From Acarospora socialis (taxonomy: Eukaryota; Ascomycota; Lecanoromycetes; Acarosporales; Acarosporaceae), in NCBI GenBank assembly GCA_025617375.2, contig JAMYGW020000008.1, positions 1,860,001 through 1,924,000 on the forward strand: 64,000 bases of DNA. The letters run 5' to 3'. The notes beneath the pieces were generated by a model. That model was not told the DNA's origin and ran no database searches. It was given only the letters and a program-made list of their open reading frames with translations. Position numbers and translations under genes: made by a program. Every line of letters starts with the position of its first letter. Position 1 is the first letter of the stretch. This document shows, one piece after another, positions 34,503 to 46,056 of this stretch.

Positions 34503-36364
34503 TCATCTCACTGTCACCGTGACCCCGTTGCTCCCCGGTGCGACTTCTAGCCCAATCATGTCCCTATAGCAATCGACATCCCTTCTGCTCGTCTCATACA
34601 AGTCAAAGTCAAAGCACCGGAACAGCGCCGCCAGCACCAGCGTGATCTCCGCGTACGCCAGGTTGATACCAACGCACATGCGGGTACCGCGGCCGAACGA
34701 CGCTAGGTAGCGCGCCAGGCTCTTCTGGCTGTCGGGCCCACGTGGATTATTCAACCAGCGCTCGGGTTTGAAGGTGAAGCTGTCCGGGAAGACACTCTCG
34801 TCATGGTGCATATGGTAGGTGTCCAAGCTTACCATGACGTTAGGTGGGATGGTCCAGTCGCCGTACTGCAAGGATGCATGGCGGGAAATGCGCTGAGAGC
34901 GGGCGATAGCGCCATATGAAAGGCGGATACCTTTCGAGAGAAGCATGTAAGTGTACACTCTGTCATGGTGGTGGGATGGAGGATGGAGCCAGGTAAGGAC
35001 TTACCTTCTTGGATACATGCTCCTAGGTATGGCAGGTTCTCGAGTACGGACAGAGGTGGCGGATTTTGCGGGTTATGGATGGTGTCTTTGAGCTCTTGCT
35101 GCAGGCGCTGCATTATTCTTGGGTTGTTGATGATATGGAAACACGTCACCACATTGGCCATCTTCGTCGTTTCGATACCAGCGCCAACGATGCTCATGGC
35201 CTCATCTTTGAGGCGTGAGACCTCGAGATCCTCCGGAGGGAGGCCGGAGTTTCCGAGTTCGTAGAATATTGTCCCCGGTTGTTTCTTGTCGGATCCAGTC
35301 TCGCGATCACGCAGCATTCTTAGTACCTGCGTTTTCATCTCCTAAGCAGGGCAGTCAGCGTGAGATGAGAGAGCACCGAACATATGTACTGACACTCTGG
35401 AAATACAGTATGGATTGCATGGACGGCTGAAGGTACGACACTACTCCATCTGGGAGAGACCGCAACACGTATGGCAGCCAGGGGAACTGTTGAGCAAAGT
35501 GCACGAAATTCTTGAGTCCCTGAATTGAGCTTGTGAAAGATGAGATAAAATCTGGTCTGTCGAGGAAACCGTAGCTCCGATTGAACGCATAGGTCATGAT
35601 CACATCCGTAGCGTAGCTGGAGAAGAGATCATTCATACATAGAACCTTTCCTGTTCCAGAGTATTCGGTGGCCAGACGATGACAGATCTTATCAACCTGT
35701 CCCTGTATCATGGGAGCCTGCTCATAGATCTTGCGTTTGGCGAAAAAGGGTGAGATGGCGGCGCGTCTTCGTCGATGAACTTCATGGTCTGGTGTTGAGA
35801 AGGCGGCTTGTGGTGCACCAAAGCGGTTCTGTACATGAGCTGACTTATCGAAACCCTGGGATGATGTGTAGATAGTCTCATAGTACTCGGCATCATGAAT
35901 GTGAAGCTCGTTTGGATTGATGCGCACAATGGGCCCTAGAACAGAGCCACTGGTCACACAACAAGCTAATGGAGCACGAGTATAGTTGTGACAAGTGAAA
36001 GCATGAATGGACAGGCACATGGGTTTACCTGCCACAGATGACTGAACCTACCATACTGCTTGTGCAATCTCCTGATCTCAAACGTAAACTGGCCGCCTCC
36101 ACGCTTGACAATCTCAAAGTAGGTCTCATACCATCCGGTCAAAGCTGCAAGCCTTGGTCCTGGAAAGTTGGCCAGGGGGCTGAAGTAGAGACGGTGAACA
36201 AACAGGCCAATAATGTAGACGGCAACTATACTGGACAGCAGAGTCACCATAGGCCAGAAGCTCAAAGTGAGTTGTCCGGGCAATGTCTGTCGTACCATAC
36301 CGTTCTTGAAGCTATTCGCAAAATCCATTGTGAGACGAGATGCAACAGTTGTCAAATTACTCAT
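34503..36364 (-). CDS. Cytochrome P450 monooxygenase (trichodiene-oxygenase-like)
   Basis: Four exons, 36052-36364, 35382-35935, 35005-35341 and 34503-34930, encode 543 residues. An N-terminal membrane anchor (LSFWPMVTLLSSIVAVYIIG) is followed by the hinge NFPGPRLAAL, helix I AGIETTKMAN, ExxR as E-G-I-R (the Glu codon lies at the intron junction), FKPERWLN and the haem-binding loop FGRGTRMCVG. The overall pattern, with GPIVRINPNELHIHDAEYY, resembles fungal P450s that hydroxylate terpenoids. A role in oxidising the triterpene before acylation is an inference from context. Intron 2 (35342-35381) is the least certain, because a more upstream donor would shift the frame. It is head to head with the LovD-like gene. 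Confidence 0.93.
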
Positions 36365-37022
36365 CCTACCAGGTGTGTTAGTACACAGGCCTGCCAACAG
36401 CAGAATTCGCTGATTACCATCAATATCGAGCTGAGCCTTGGTATTAGGCCATGGGGGCCACTTACATTGCCTTCCACTCCCACCCGGTCAGCCCCAGCTC
36501 TTCATGCTCGCGCTACCCAGTACAGGTGAAGTATCAAACATGAGGTGATTAAGCCCCACTTAGTCCATTGCAGAGTTACTAGGTAACAGGCTCCTGCCCA
36601 AGATAACATGACAAAGCCCCTAGGTATTACTTGCAGCACTACACCGTAAGCCTGTGCCTTCTGTCTAGTGTATCGGATGATGGTGCAGGTGGTGCGCAAG
36701 TAAGCTGCATTAGCACCCTTTGAATGAACTAATTATAGGGCTTAGCTTAAGGACAAGCTAGACCGGCCCGGGGCCGTGTGGTTGACCTGGCGCAATCTGG
36801 CGCAATAATCTGGCGCAATTCTACCAACAAAGGCTAAAGGTATACACAGTGGCCACCATGCATCACTGTCCAAATTACGTACAACTCTGCCAAGTACCTT
36901 ATGCATGGCGGAGAGACTACACAAAATATATACATAGTCTGTCGATCGCAATTATTAAAACCTAGCAAATCGCGATAAACTTCTGTATTTCCGGCCCCCC
37001 CAAAACCATTTTCGCCACCACT
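36365..37022. promoter_or_regulatory. Divergent promoter region, P450 / LovD-like acyltransferase
   Basis: About 660 bp lie between the two starts and contain no open frame with coding character. A triple CTGGCGCAAT repeat lies in its right half (listed separately). Confidence 0.5.
36787..36819. promoter_or_regulatory. Three direct copies of CTGGCGCAAT, possible regulator-binding array
   Basis: Identical 10-bp copies occur at 36787-36796, 36797-36806 and 36810-36819. The spacing is 10 bp and then 13 bp, so the first two recur on the same face of the helix. They are 200 bp upstream of the LovD-like start. A role as operator sites is inference from position and repetition only. Confidence 0.45.
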
Positions 37023-38442
37023 ATGCCCTGCTTCGAAGATGCCTTCTCGGCGCGCATTGCCTCTGGCGCCCTCCCTGGCGTTGTTCTCCTTGCAGCAGAC
37101 AGATGCGGTATGCTCCAACCCAAGGAACTGCCCGGTCCCCTCACTCCTGTAATATTTCATATTTTGATAGCGGCCAGGCAAGTTCAACTACTCCAATTCA
37201 CTGGGCGTTCGGTCGACGAAGCGCGAGTCGGAGGACAAGCCTCTTGACCCGGACACGGTGCTGTCCATCGCGTCCTGCACGAAGCTATTCACCGCGATCG
37301 CGGCGCTGCAGTGCGTGGAGAGGGGCCTGCTCGCTCTCGATGACGATGTCGCAGGTGTGCTGCCGGAATTGGCGAGCTTGGACATCATCGATGGGTTCGA
37401 TGAGGAAGCAGAAAAGCTGCTGCTGAGGCCGAAAACGAGGGCTATTACTCTGAGGTCAGTTTTTCGGCGAAAAGGGAGGGGCGGAAGATTTGAGGATGTC
37501 TCTCCCGCCCTACGGGATTGCTGAACCGTCAAGTTCAGAACCCTTCTCTCCCACTCGTCCGGCTTCGGCTACGAGCTGGTCCACCCTCTACTCCTCAAAT
37601 GGCGTTCCAAGCGCGGTGAGATTCCCTGGTCCGGCAAAACGATCCCAGAGCGCTGCACCTTCCCACTTCTCTTCGAACCCTCCTCCTCCTGGATGTACGG
37701 CTCCGGGACGGACTGGGTCGGCAAGATGATCGAGCGCGCCACTGCTTCCACCCTCGAGGCCTACATGTCTCAGCACATCTGGAAACCCCTCGGCCTCACG
37801 TCTACCACCTTCTGGCCCGGCACGAGACCCGACCTCGCCGCCCGCATGGCCGATACCAGCATGCTCTCCCCAGACGGGACCGCCATCCCGCTCGTTGGCT
37901 TCGACATGGTTAACGGGCTGGAGGACTGCCTCGGCGGCGGGGGAATGTATGCCTCCGCAAACGACCTCATGACTTTGCTTCAAGCCGTCCTTCACCAGGA
38001 CCCACGGCTGCTGACTAAGGAGTCCTGGGACGAGCTTTGCGCGGACCAGCTTAGCGAGGCGTCCCGCGCGGCGCTGGAAAGCCTGCTGCGGGACGACCCG
38101 CAAGCGAGCGTGGAGTGCGGGATGAACGTCCCGAGAGAGGGGCGGAAGAGCTGGAGTTTGGGAGGTTTGTTGTCGTTGGATGGGTATGAAGGGTGGATGG
38201 GTAGGAACACGATGCTGTGGGGCGGGATGACGAGTATGGCGTGGGTGAGTACATGGCTGTGGAGGGTGCCGTGAGACGAGAGAGAACGGAGTGCTGATGG
38301 TAGCCAGTTTGTCGATCGCGAGAGAGGTCTGTGTGGGTTAGCGGCGGCGCAGGTTATGACGTTTGGGAAGCCTGAGATACATGAGCTGTTTGGAATGTAT
38401 TTGAGGCAGATTTACGACCGGCTTGCGGAGGCGAGGAAGTAA
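37023..38442 (+). CDS. LovD-like acyltransferase / beta-lactamase-fold transesterase
   Basis: Four exons, 37023-37107, 37178-37454, 37539-38244 and 38308-38442, encode 400 residues; the introns are 70, 84 and 63 nt and all restore frame. The serine-beta-lactamase-fold catalytic motif SxxK is seen as SIASCTKLFTA (Ser61, Lys64). The second element is TLLSHSSGFGYEL, with a Tyr at the position expected for the LovD-type base, and LGGGGMYASANDLM lies in the later part. Fungal members include LovD, which takes a short acyl chain directly from the HR-PKS LovF and esterifies a hydroxyl. Here a second acyl-transfer step, or the transfer step itself, is possible. C/G-ending codons dominate, as in the SDR and the hydrolase and unlike the PKS body. 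Confidence 0.88.
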
Positions 38443-39082
38443 GATGGGGAGGTGTGAAGTGTTTTGAGCGGTTGATATATCAGGGTGTCGATTTTGTGTC
38501 TCTGCATAGCTGAGCAAGGGCTTCTGCCGAGGAACCTCACATGACCAACAGATTTTTGATAGACCAAAATTAAATACCGGTAAGGCTCTGACCATGACGA
38601 TCATGTGGGCACCTTTCTAGGTATTCTAGGGACGTTCAGACTTTTAAAGCTTGAAAATTTAACGAGAATCTTACTGAACGAATCGATGTTCTGGAGAAAC
38701 TTTCTAAGGATCACAGTACCTAAGTCAAAGATTGCCGGTGTACTTTGAATGCTTGTGTTTGCGTCCACTCACGCATCTAACATTAATTTAATACATGCTA
38801 GAATGCCAAACCTATTTAACCTGTTTCATTTCAATATCACTGCTCTCCCTCACCCTAGGTACAGGAAGTAGCTCACACAAAAGTGCTCATAGACTCGCCC
38901 GTGAACATCTTGGAAATGGTCTTACCGCGGAAGCCACAATTATATCATTGCTTAAACATAGATTCGCTGAGCTTTTGCCATGGCTTCTCTGAGATGTCAT
39001 TCTGTACCTGCTGAAAAGAGACGTGTATAATAAGACAACTAACGAAGGTGGCAATGCTTGGTGGAGGTCCCTTGACGCCTCT
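38443..39082. other. Convergent intergenic region
   Basis: AT-rich 3' flanks of the LovD-like and 7-span genes, with no gene seen. Confidence 0.4.
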
Positions 39083-40433
39083 CTACCTGCTCTGCACGTC
39101 CCAGGTGTTTGTGACACGAATGTCTAAGTTCTGTGGCCGGGCAATATGAGCTTGGGAATTTTTTGAGTGCATGTCGTCGAGATTGCAGTTCTCACTGCCT
39201 CCTGTGACATTGATCATGCTTGTCGATTCTGTTTGGCGGTGAGGTTTGTCAAAGTCTCTCTTGTCGCTCTTACGGGAAGAGCCACCTGAGCTGTCCGCAT
39301 ACTGTCCCTTAGCATGGTTCTCGGTGCTCTTCAGGAGTCCATGTCTGTGATGTGAGCTATAGGTGGCAAGTTGTTGCGTAGCTGGGCGGACCAATGGTAG
39401 GCAGGCGAGGACAATGCCAAGAAGGGGCTCAAGGATGGTGAAGAAGAAAAGGATGACGGTCGTGTAGGTTAGGTCTGTGGTGACCAGGTCTCTGAACAGG
39501 ACAATACGTGCAATAGTAATGATGCAGATTCTGTTGGGCAGTAACACGTTAGTCAAATTGCATAGAGAACCGAAAGGCTTCTACTTACATCAATCCCAGG
39601 GCAAACATCACAGAAATTCCTATCTTCTTCCCTCGCTTCATCTGCAGCTGCCATAATACTGGTATTGGGGCAATTGCAACAGAGATATCAAGCAAGAGAT
39701 TGGTGCAATGAGCCGCAAGGTAGGCTGCGGTAGTGCTGCCGCAATGGCCCGGAATGGTGGGATCCCAGTTGATCGCCAGAGGTCGACAAAGGAGCAGCGA
39801 CTCGAGAATGCAGGCGACGCACCATAGCGTTTGTATTCCAATCAAGACATAGCACCATTTCCGGAAATAAGGTGTCTGGAAGACTTGGATGTAGAGAAGT
39901 AAGATGGAAATCTTGACGGAACTGATTGCGCAGGCCCAAATGGGAGAATTGGCGACGTAAATCTACAGCTCTTGTCTTAGCACAAGTTCAAGAAGAGACT
40001 GAAGCAAACGAACTTTGGCAAAGGTTACCAGCTGCACCGTTGGATTGAGAAGTTCAGCTGTGTGTTGGCCCAATCCACCGACGGCCACAGCTGCGAGAAT
40101 GCGTCAGCGGGATCCTCATACATGGGAGTGAGGAGACGCTGGCATACCAGATATAAGAAATGCAACAAGGATGGTGGAGAAGAACTATGTGACTATCAGC
40201 ACTTTGCGGCCAGCGCTGTGTTGATGACTTACCAATGCGACCAGAATGAAGTAGTCATGGAGTGCAACCACCTGTGTCTTGATGTGGTGCGAGTAAAAAC
40301 GAAGAGCAACCGCAACGATGGCAAGGAACTCAAAGATAGTCGCAAGAACAACGGGCCAGATGGCATTGAGATGGTCACTCCATGAGGATGACGAAGAGAC
40401 TGTTGATGTTGCTGAAGATGGTGCAGGTGCCAT
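39083..40433 (-). CDS. Rhodopsin-like / Pth11-type 7-transmembrane protein
   Basis: Five exons, 40233-40433, 40148-40184, 40014-40090, 39589-39962 and 39083-39530, encode 378 residues; all four introns are 48-58 nt and keep frame. The fungal rhodopsin-domain family (integral membrane proteins related to Pth11) is recognised from several features. These are VVLATIFEFLAIVAVALRFY in span 1, an HDYF motif, a GGLGQH-like loop after span 2, FAKIYVANSPIWACAISSVK leading into a helix, and the CRPLAINWDPTIPGHCG extracellular loop. AHCTNLLLDISVAIAPIPVL and the ARIVLFRDL segment complete the pattern. The C-terminal 110 residues are polar and cytosolic. Members act as putative receptors, and some are found in or beside metabolite clusters. 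Whether this one belongs to the pathway is unknown; it is head to head with the FAD oxidase. Confidence 0.88.
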
Positions 40434-41409
40434 TGTTGACGAAGAGAGCTGTCTTCATAACGCACACGGAGAGTTTGTCTTGGAAAGTCACATTGCTGAC
40501 ATGACAGACAATATAGATGACAGCCGTCAAGGCACTGGTGTAAGACTTACAAAGAAAATGAATTCTGACAAAGCTATGGTACAGTTCATATAGAGCTATA
40601 CTTGTTGATTCCTTCCTCAAATGCAGTGCCCTTTCCGTGCTCTCACCCGATGTCCCTGCCATCAGCCCCATATGTTCCTTCCATAAACCGGCCCCCAATC
40701 AGGAATATCAAAGTGCTCACCTACATCAAGTTTACCATTCTTCTGCAAAAACTCAGCCACAGAAGACACTCGACCTTGACTAGATACTTTAGGTGGGGGC
40801 TTACAACCGATACAACGAATAGGGTCTCCCAATACTCAGTATCTAGGTAGTCTCTTAGTAAGGTGCTTGCATGGTGTGTTGCCAACTGCACCACATGACC
40901 GACATGGCCACTCAGAAAGATAAAAAAAGGGCCAGTGAGCTGCAAGATATGAGACATGGTAGAACCTGAGATGTAGCTCCGACCCGAAGTCGGCGGTTAA
41001 CATATTGTACTTCTGATAATTTACTTGCAGATTGAGTTTTTGTGACGGGTTGGACCCCAATCCTGCATTATTGGGCATTTTCTGTATGCAAACCAAACCA
41101 ATCTGATGGCCAGTTTAGTCTCCGTGTATGACCGGGGCATTTCACACCTGAGAGCTCATCGCTAACATGGCATGACAAGATCACCATGCAGCATCGTATC
41201 TATCTTATGCAGTAAGATGAACATGAATCTACCCTTGAGCTTGGATCTAGATCTGCATGAAGTTACACCACTATGTGCTTGGGCCGTGCCATAGCATTTG
41301 TCTGTTTGCGATCTACTTTTATGTCTTGTTTCATCTGGTGCATTGTATATTATCCCTTCTTTGTCTTGTTTGTCGGTTTGCCTGCTCAATAATAGGCTCT
41401 GGTGCGGTG
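40434..41409. promoter_or_regulatory. Divergent promoter region, 7TM protein / FAD oxidase
   Basis: Nearly 1 kb between two divergent starts. Short frames on both strands have no family content, and no repeat or RNA was recognised. Confidence 0.4.
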
Positions 41410-43286
41410 ATGAAGACTGTTACAAGTGTTACGCTCTGCAACTATGCATGCTCCCTGCTGTTGACCATCGTGCTTGCAAAGCCCTTTGATCAGCCGAGTT
41501 CGTCTTGTCGTTACCTCCCAGGTGATGCTGGCTGGCCATCTCAATCGCAGTGGTCTGGCTTGAACTCAAGTGTTGGTGGAAGACTCATTAAAACAGTACC
41601 TCTAGGCTCACCTTGCCATGGCTCAGACTACAGTGAGGCCAAATGCGCTCTTCTGAAGGCCGGCTGGGTGTATCCTCAGATACAGTAAAGTCCTACTTTG
41701 TGTGTCCGGAGAACATACACTGTATGCTAATTCTACAAGCTTCAACTCTTCGTCATCGATCGTAGCTCCATACTTCCAGAACCAAAGCTGCGATCCATTT
41801 ACCTTGAAATCAAGCCCGTGCTTGATCGGCAATTACGTGGACTATGCCATTAATGTCACCTCAGCGTCAGATGTCGCTGCAGGTCTGACTTTTGCAGAGG
41901 AGAGAAACATTCGTCTTGTTATCAAGAACACCGGTCATGAGTAAGTACTCTATTTCAATCTTGTATCTACTGTGCAATTCTCTTGACTTGGGTTATAACT
42001 ACTCTCAAAGCATCGAAGCTAACAACTTTCAAAACAGTCTCTTGGGCAGATCCACTGGCAAAGGTGGCTTGGGCATCTGGACCCACTATCTCAAGTCGAT
42101 TTCCGTATTACACTACAAGAGCGCCTTTTACACGGGACCCGCAATGAGGATGGGCGCAGGAGTTCAAGGCTGGGAAGCCTACGAGGCTGCCAATGCCGCA
42201 AATGTCCGTGTGGTTGGAGGTACGTGTCCAACAGTCGGTCTGGCCGGTGGCTACACTCAAGGCGGTGGACATTCCATGCTTTCAACCTCTCACGGCCTTG
42301 GAGCCGATCAAGTGCTTGAGTGGGAGGTGGTCCTTGCTAATGGATCGCACCTCGTGGCTACCCCATCTTCAAATTCAGACTTGTACTGGGCACTCAGCGG
42401 GGGTGGCGGTGGAACCTATGCGATTGTTCTCTCTATGACAGTGAAGACCTATGCGGACACCCCGGTCACTGGAGCTAGCTTGAACATCATCCTGGGTACA
42501 TCTGTGGACAGGTTTTGGGAAGGCGTCTCTGCATTTCATGCTGCTATGCCGGCGTGGACCGACAACGGCGCCTCAACAGGCTACTATCTGACTGGTGCTT
42601 TATTGGCCCTCGAGCCAGCGACCTTCCCAAACCGCACTTCAGCCGAAGTCACGACATTGATGCAACCACTTGTCAAGCAGCTGGAGCAGATTGGCGTCCC
42701 CTACACCCTGAACATCACAACCTTCCCTACCTATCTCTCGTTCTTCCAAAACTATTTCGGCCCGTTGCCTTATGGAACCTACACCTCCGCACAGGTTCAG
42801 GGCGGCCGCCTCGTTCCCCGCTCCGTTGTCACTTCGAACACCTCCAACACGGCGCTGAGTTCCGCCCTACGCCAGATCACGTCCAACACCAACTTTCATG
42901 TGGTTGGTGTTGGCCTTGACGTCTCCAATACTGCCACATTCCCCAACGCTGTGCTACCCGGCTGGCGCAAGGCCATCACAACCCTCGTCGTCGCTGCCAA
43001 CTGGGACTACCTGCAGTCAATCCAAACCAATGCCGACAATGAAACCCTGATCATGAATTCATATGATCCGCTGCTCATGTCCGTCACCGGACAGGCCACT
43101 GGTGTATATATGAATGAGGGAGATTTCCAACAACCCGACTACCAGAGCCAGTTCTTTGGGGTTAACTATCCTTTGTTGCTCGCCGTGAAGCAGAAGTATG
43201 ATCCCAATCAGCTATTCTACGGGACTGCGATGGTGGGCAGTGAGGCGTGGTCAGTGGCGAGCGACGGGCGGTTATGTCGGACGTGA
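41410..43286 (+). CDS. Secreted FAD-linked oxidoreductase (berberine-bridge-enzyme-like)
   Basis: Three exons, 41410-41684, 41740-41940 and 42038-43286, encode 574 residues; the introns are 55 and 97 nt. A signal peptide is clear (NYACSLLLTIVLAKP). The FAD-binding PCMH fold shows LVIKNTGHD plus LLGRSTGKGGLGIWTHYL; the His in NTGHD is the expected covalent site. GGTCPTVGLAGGYTQGGGHS supplies the Cys for a second covalent link. The BBE C-terminal segment appears as FFGVNYPLLLAVKQKYDP, with the NxxLFYG pattern following. Such enzymes oxidise alcohols or C-H bonds using O2, often late in fungal metabolite pathways. A truncated relative with the same exon plan lies at 62.6-63.2 kb. Its role in this cluster is inferred from position. 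Confidence 0.93.
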
Positions 43287-43829
43287 GACCGGAATCTACA
43301 ATAGCATTGGGCATTAGATATTTTAGGGCCAATATATGATGTATTGGCTATACTTCTCTAATTCTCACCACTGCAAGCTGCATGTGACTTTTCATCATCC
43401 AGCTTGCTGACTAGAATGGCAGCGTCTGGTGGAGCCTCAATTGAGCTGTAGACAGAGTTTGGATTCCTCCCATACCGGATCCTTCTCCCATCACTGCGCC
43501 AGCCACCAACACTCACCCTTCACTCGCCCCGGCAGCCTGGGCTCAGAGGACATCACTCACATGTCAAAACAGAAGGGGACATCGTCAGCAGACGTGTGTA
43601 AAGATCTGCTCCCCACCACTAACTATATGTTTTAGTGACCAAACACTAATCGGGTTGCGGGTGCTAATTGGGTGCGGTCGTGCGTACTGTTAGACTTCTT
43701 CTGCGATGAGCTACTTGTCCCTGAATTTCGACCCAGCTCAGTTTGTGAAATACATTGGTCCGAGGATTGTTTGCCAGTATCAGAGTACTATGCACTGTAT
43801 TCATATGTACAGCTCTAGGTTCGTTTGAT
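43287..43829. other. Convergent intergenic region, right border of the cluster
   Basis: 3' flanks of the FAD oxidase and ENP2, with no gene or repeat recognised. Conserved genes resume immediately to the right. Confidence 0.4.
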
Positions 43830-46056
43830 CTATATACTACGGAATACATTTCCACTTGCACTTCTCCTGCCCTTCTTTCTGTGGGATACTGGAGCTGCAT
43901 CCCTTTCCGGTTTGCCCTTTCGCTCTGGGGCGAACGTAACCTGCTTTTCGCCTACGATGACACTACTACGCTTGGTAGAGGTGGACTTTTGCTGCATGGA
44001 CCGGGACCAAAACGATCGATCGCGCTTCTCTCGTGGTTTCTTCAAAGACGAGACATGCATCTGCGGGCGGTGTCCAGCCCTTTTGTATGTCGATGTTGAG
44101 ATTCGCCCACTTTCCTTCGGCCTAGTCTCCTCCTCAGAATGACTTACGCTATCATGGGAGCTGGGGATCCCTCCAAGTGCCTCTTCCTCAACAGCAGTCA
44201 GGCCCCGCTCCGGTTTTGTGCTCGGATTCAGGGATTGAAATTCCCTTGAAGTCTCATCGACGTTAAAGTCCTCATCTTGGAATAACTTGGCAAAGCGCGC
44301 GTCTCCAAGCAGCCCCTTCTCACTTGGTTCGACATCCTCAGTTATTGTTGCTGCTGGGACGGAGTCGTCACCGCCTTTCTCCAGTACCCTCTTTGCCTTG
44401 CTCCTGGCTCTCTTGTCCTCCCGCTCGAGAATCTTCTCGGCCAAGCGTTTGTTCACTTTGGCCGTCACCTTGCGACTTCCTCGAATCCGGCTCTCCCTTT
44501 CCATGTCAATCCTCCCCTTGACCCGTTTCGCCCTCTCCTCTTCCCACACGAAAGGATCGGCGATCAGTTGTGCTTCCTCGTATAACTTTTGGGCTACAAA
44601 GTAACCATGCATGTACGGCCGCAACAGATTAGTGGTGCCGACCAGATGAGCGAGGTTTAATGACTTCAACTGCTGCATTGTCAAGAATTTGTAGTTATCA
44701 TACACCTCGCCCGCTTTGTGAGCAAACGCATTGGGGTCGTTCGGGTCTTCTGCCATCTCTTCCACAAGATTATCCAGGAAAGAACACCACTTGGGAGCGG
44801 GACCAAGCTGTGGTATGAAGAAAGCGTGCTGCTGTCTGCCTTCGTTGGCAGTCAAGAACATGCCGCTGTCCTTACACCATGCGACAGAGTTAATGTCCAC
44901 GGCAGGTTCCACAGACGTCCAAGGCGTGCCATCCCTCGTATCCCAGATCTTGACGATTCTCTTGTCAGCCGAGAGTATTTTGGGCTCAGATGATTGCAGC
45001 CGTGATGTGGTCGAAGGAGTGAGGAAGGTCAATGTCTGAATCGGGTAACCGTAGCCTTGATCCTTCTTCAGCATCGGAACGGGAGATCGTAGGTCGTACA
45101 AGTGAACAAGCCCAGAAGAAGAACCTGTTGCGAGTGTGAGTCCGGACCGGTGGAACTCCAACGCTGTAACCTCCGGCCGCCCACCGCGCTCTGTAGAAGA
45201 CACCGGAGTTGCCAGTACACCCACTCGACTCCTCGACCGCGAATCCCAGAACTCTACCGTCCCAAGTGACGTACCGAACGCGAGGAGATTGTGACTGTCT
45301 TCAGCGACCGCTGCGGTTTTGACACTTCCCGTCCCTATGCCGCCCTGCAGCGTTCCGCCACCGGTTGAAGTAAAGTCGTCGCCCCCAACGTCCACTTCGT
45401 ATCCTCGCATGTATCGGCCGACCTCGAGGTTGAGCCGATAAACCTCTCCGTTCCCATCTTGATTCACTCCAACCGAAGGTATCAGCGCTTCGGTAGAGCG
45501 CTTGTCGTACTTCAGGTCTCGGCCGTACCTTGGGAGCCTTGTGGTGTAATGGCAGCCCCCCGGAGTGTGGAACTCCAGTGATCGGTCTGCTTGAAGATGT
45601 ATAGACTTGGTGTAATCGGAAGAGAGAAGAAGGAAGGTTGTGTTGAGAGACGAAGTATGCCTGGCGAAAGATAGAGAAAGATGCGGTAGGTAGTGTGTGT
45701 GTATTTGGGGCTTGTATGTTCCTGGACCATTGAACTTGTCAGCAGCCCTCTGCAACGATGTTCTTACCGTCCTTCTTCGGGGATGAGCACTGCGACTTCG
45801 ACAGGCTAGATGTCTGGTTATGAACCACGAACTCCATACCAGTACTCATTACCCATTCCCCGTCATCGCTGACCCTGATACATTGACTTGCTTCCTCGAA
45901 CTCGAAATCTTGTAAGAGTTCAATGCGGTTTGCGTATTCGGGATCGGACTTCAAGCTTCGCTTGCGCTTTCGGGCAAGCCACTCTGGTAAAGGGCGTGCG
46001 GTTGATGATCCGGAAATGGTATACACCGGTACCGCAGAATGATTGGTGAGGTGCAT
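43830..46056 (-). CDS. ENP2: Nucleolar WD40 protein Enp2 / Nol10 (18S rRNA maturation)
   Basis: Enp2/Nol10 is a nucleolar factor of the small-subunit processome. Two exons, 45840-46056 and 43830-45721, are joined by a 118-nt phase-1 intron and encode 702 residues. The N-terminus has the family pattern LPEWLARKRKRSLKSDPEY and IELLQDFEFEEAS. WD40 blades include VEFWDSRSRSRVGVLA, LHFHRSGL-type EFHRSGLTLATGSSSGLVH and KIWDTRDGTPW. The hallmark block GPAPKWCSFLDNLVEEMAED is followed by YDNYKFLTMQQLKSLNL. The C-terminal third is Lys/Arg/Glu-rich, with EKGLLGDARFAKLFQDEDF, as in the family. It diverges from MED13 across about 560 bp. Confidence 0.97.

Noticed and set aside
37588-38103. 171-codon minus-strand frame opposite the LovD-like gene
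   Set aside because: Shadow of a clear coding exon.
44287-45039. Plus-strand frames opposite ENP2
   Set aside because: Antisense to a clearly conserved gene, with Ser-rich artefactual composition.
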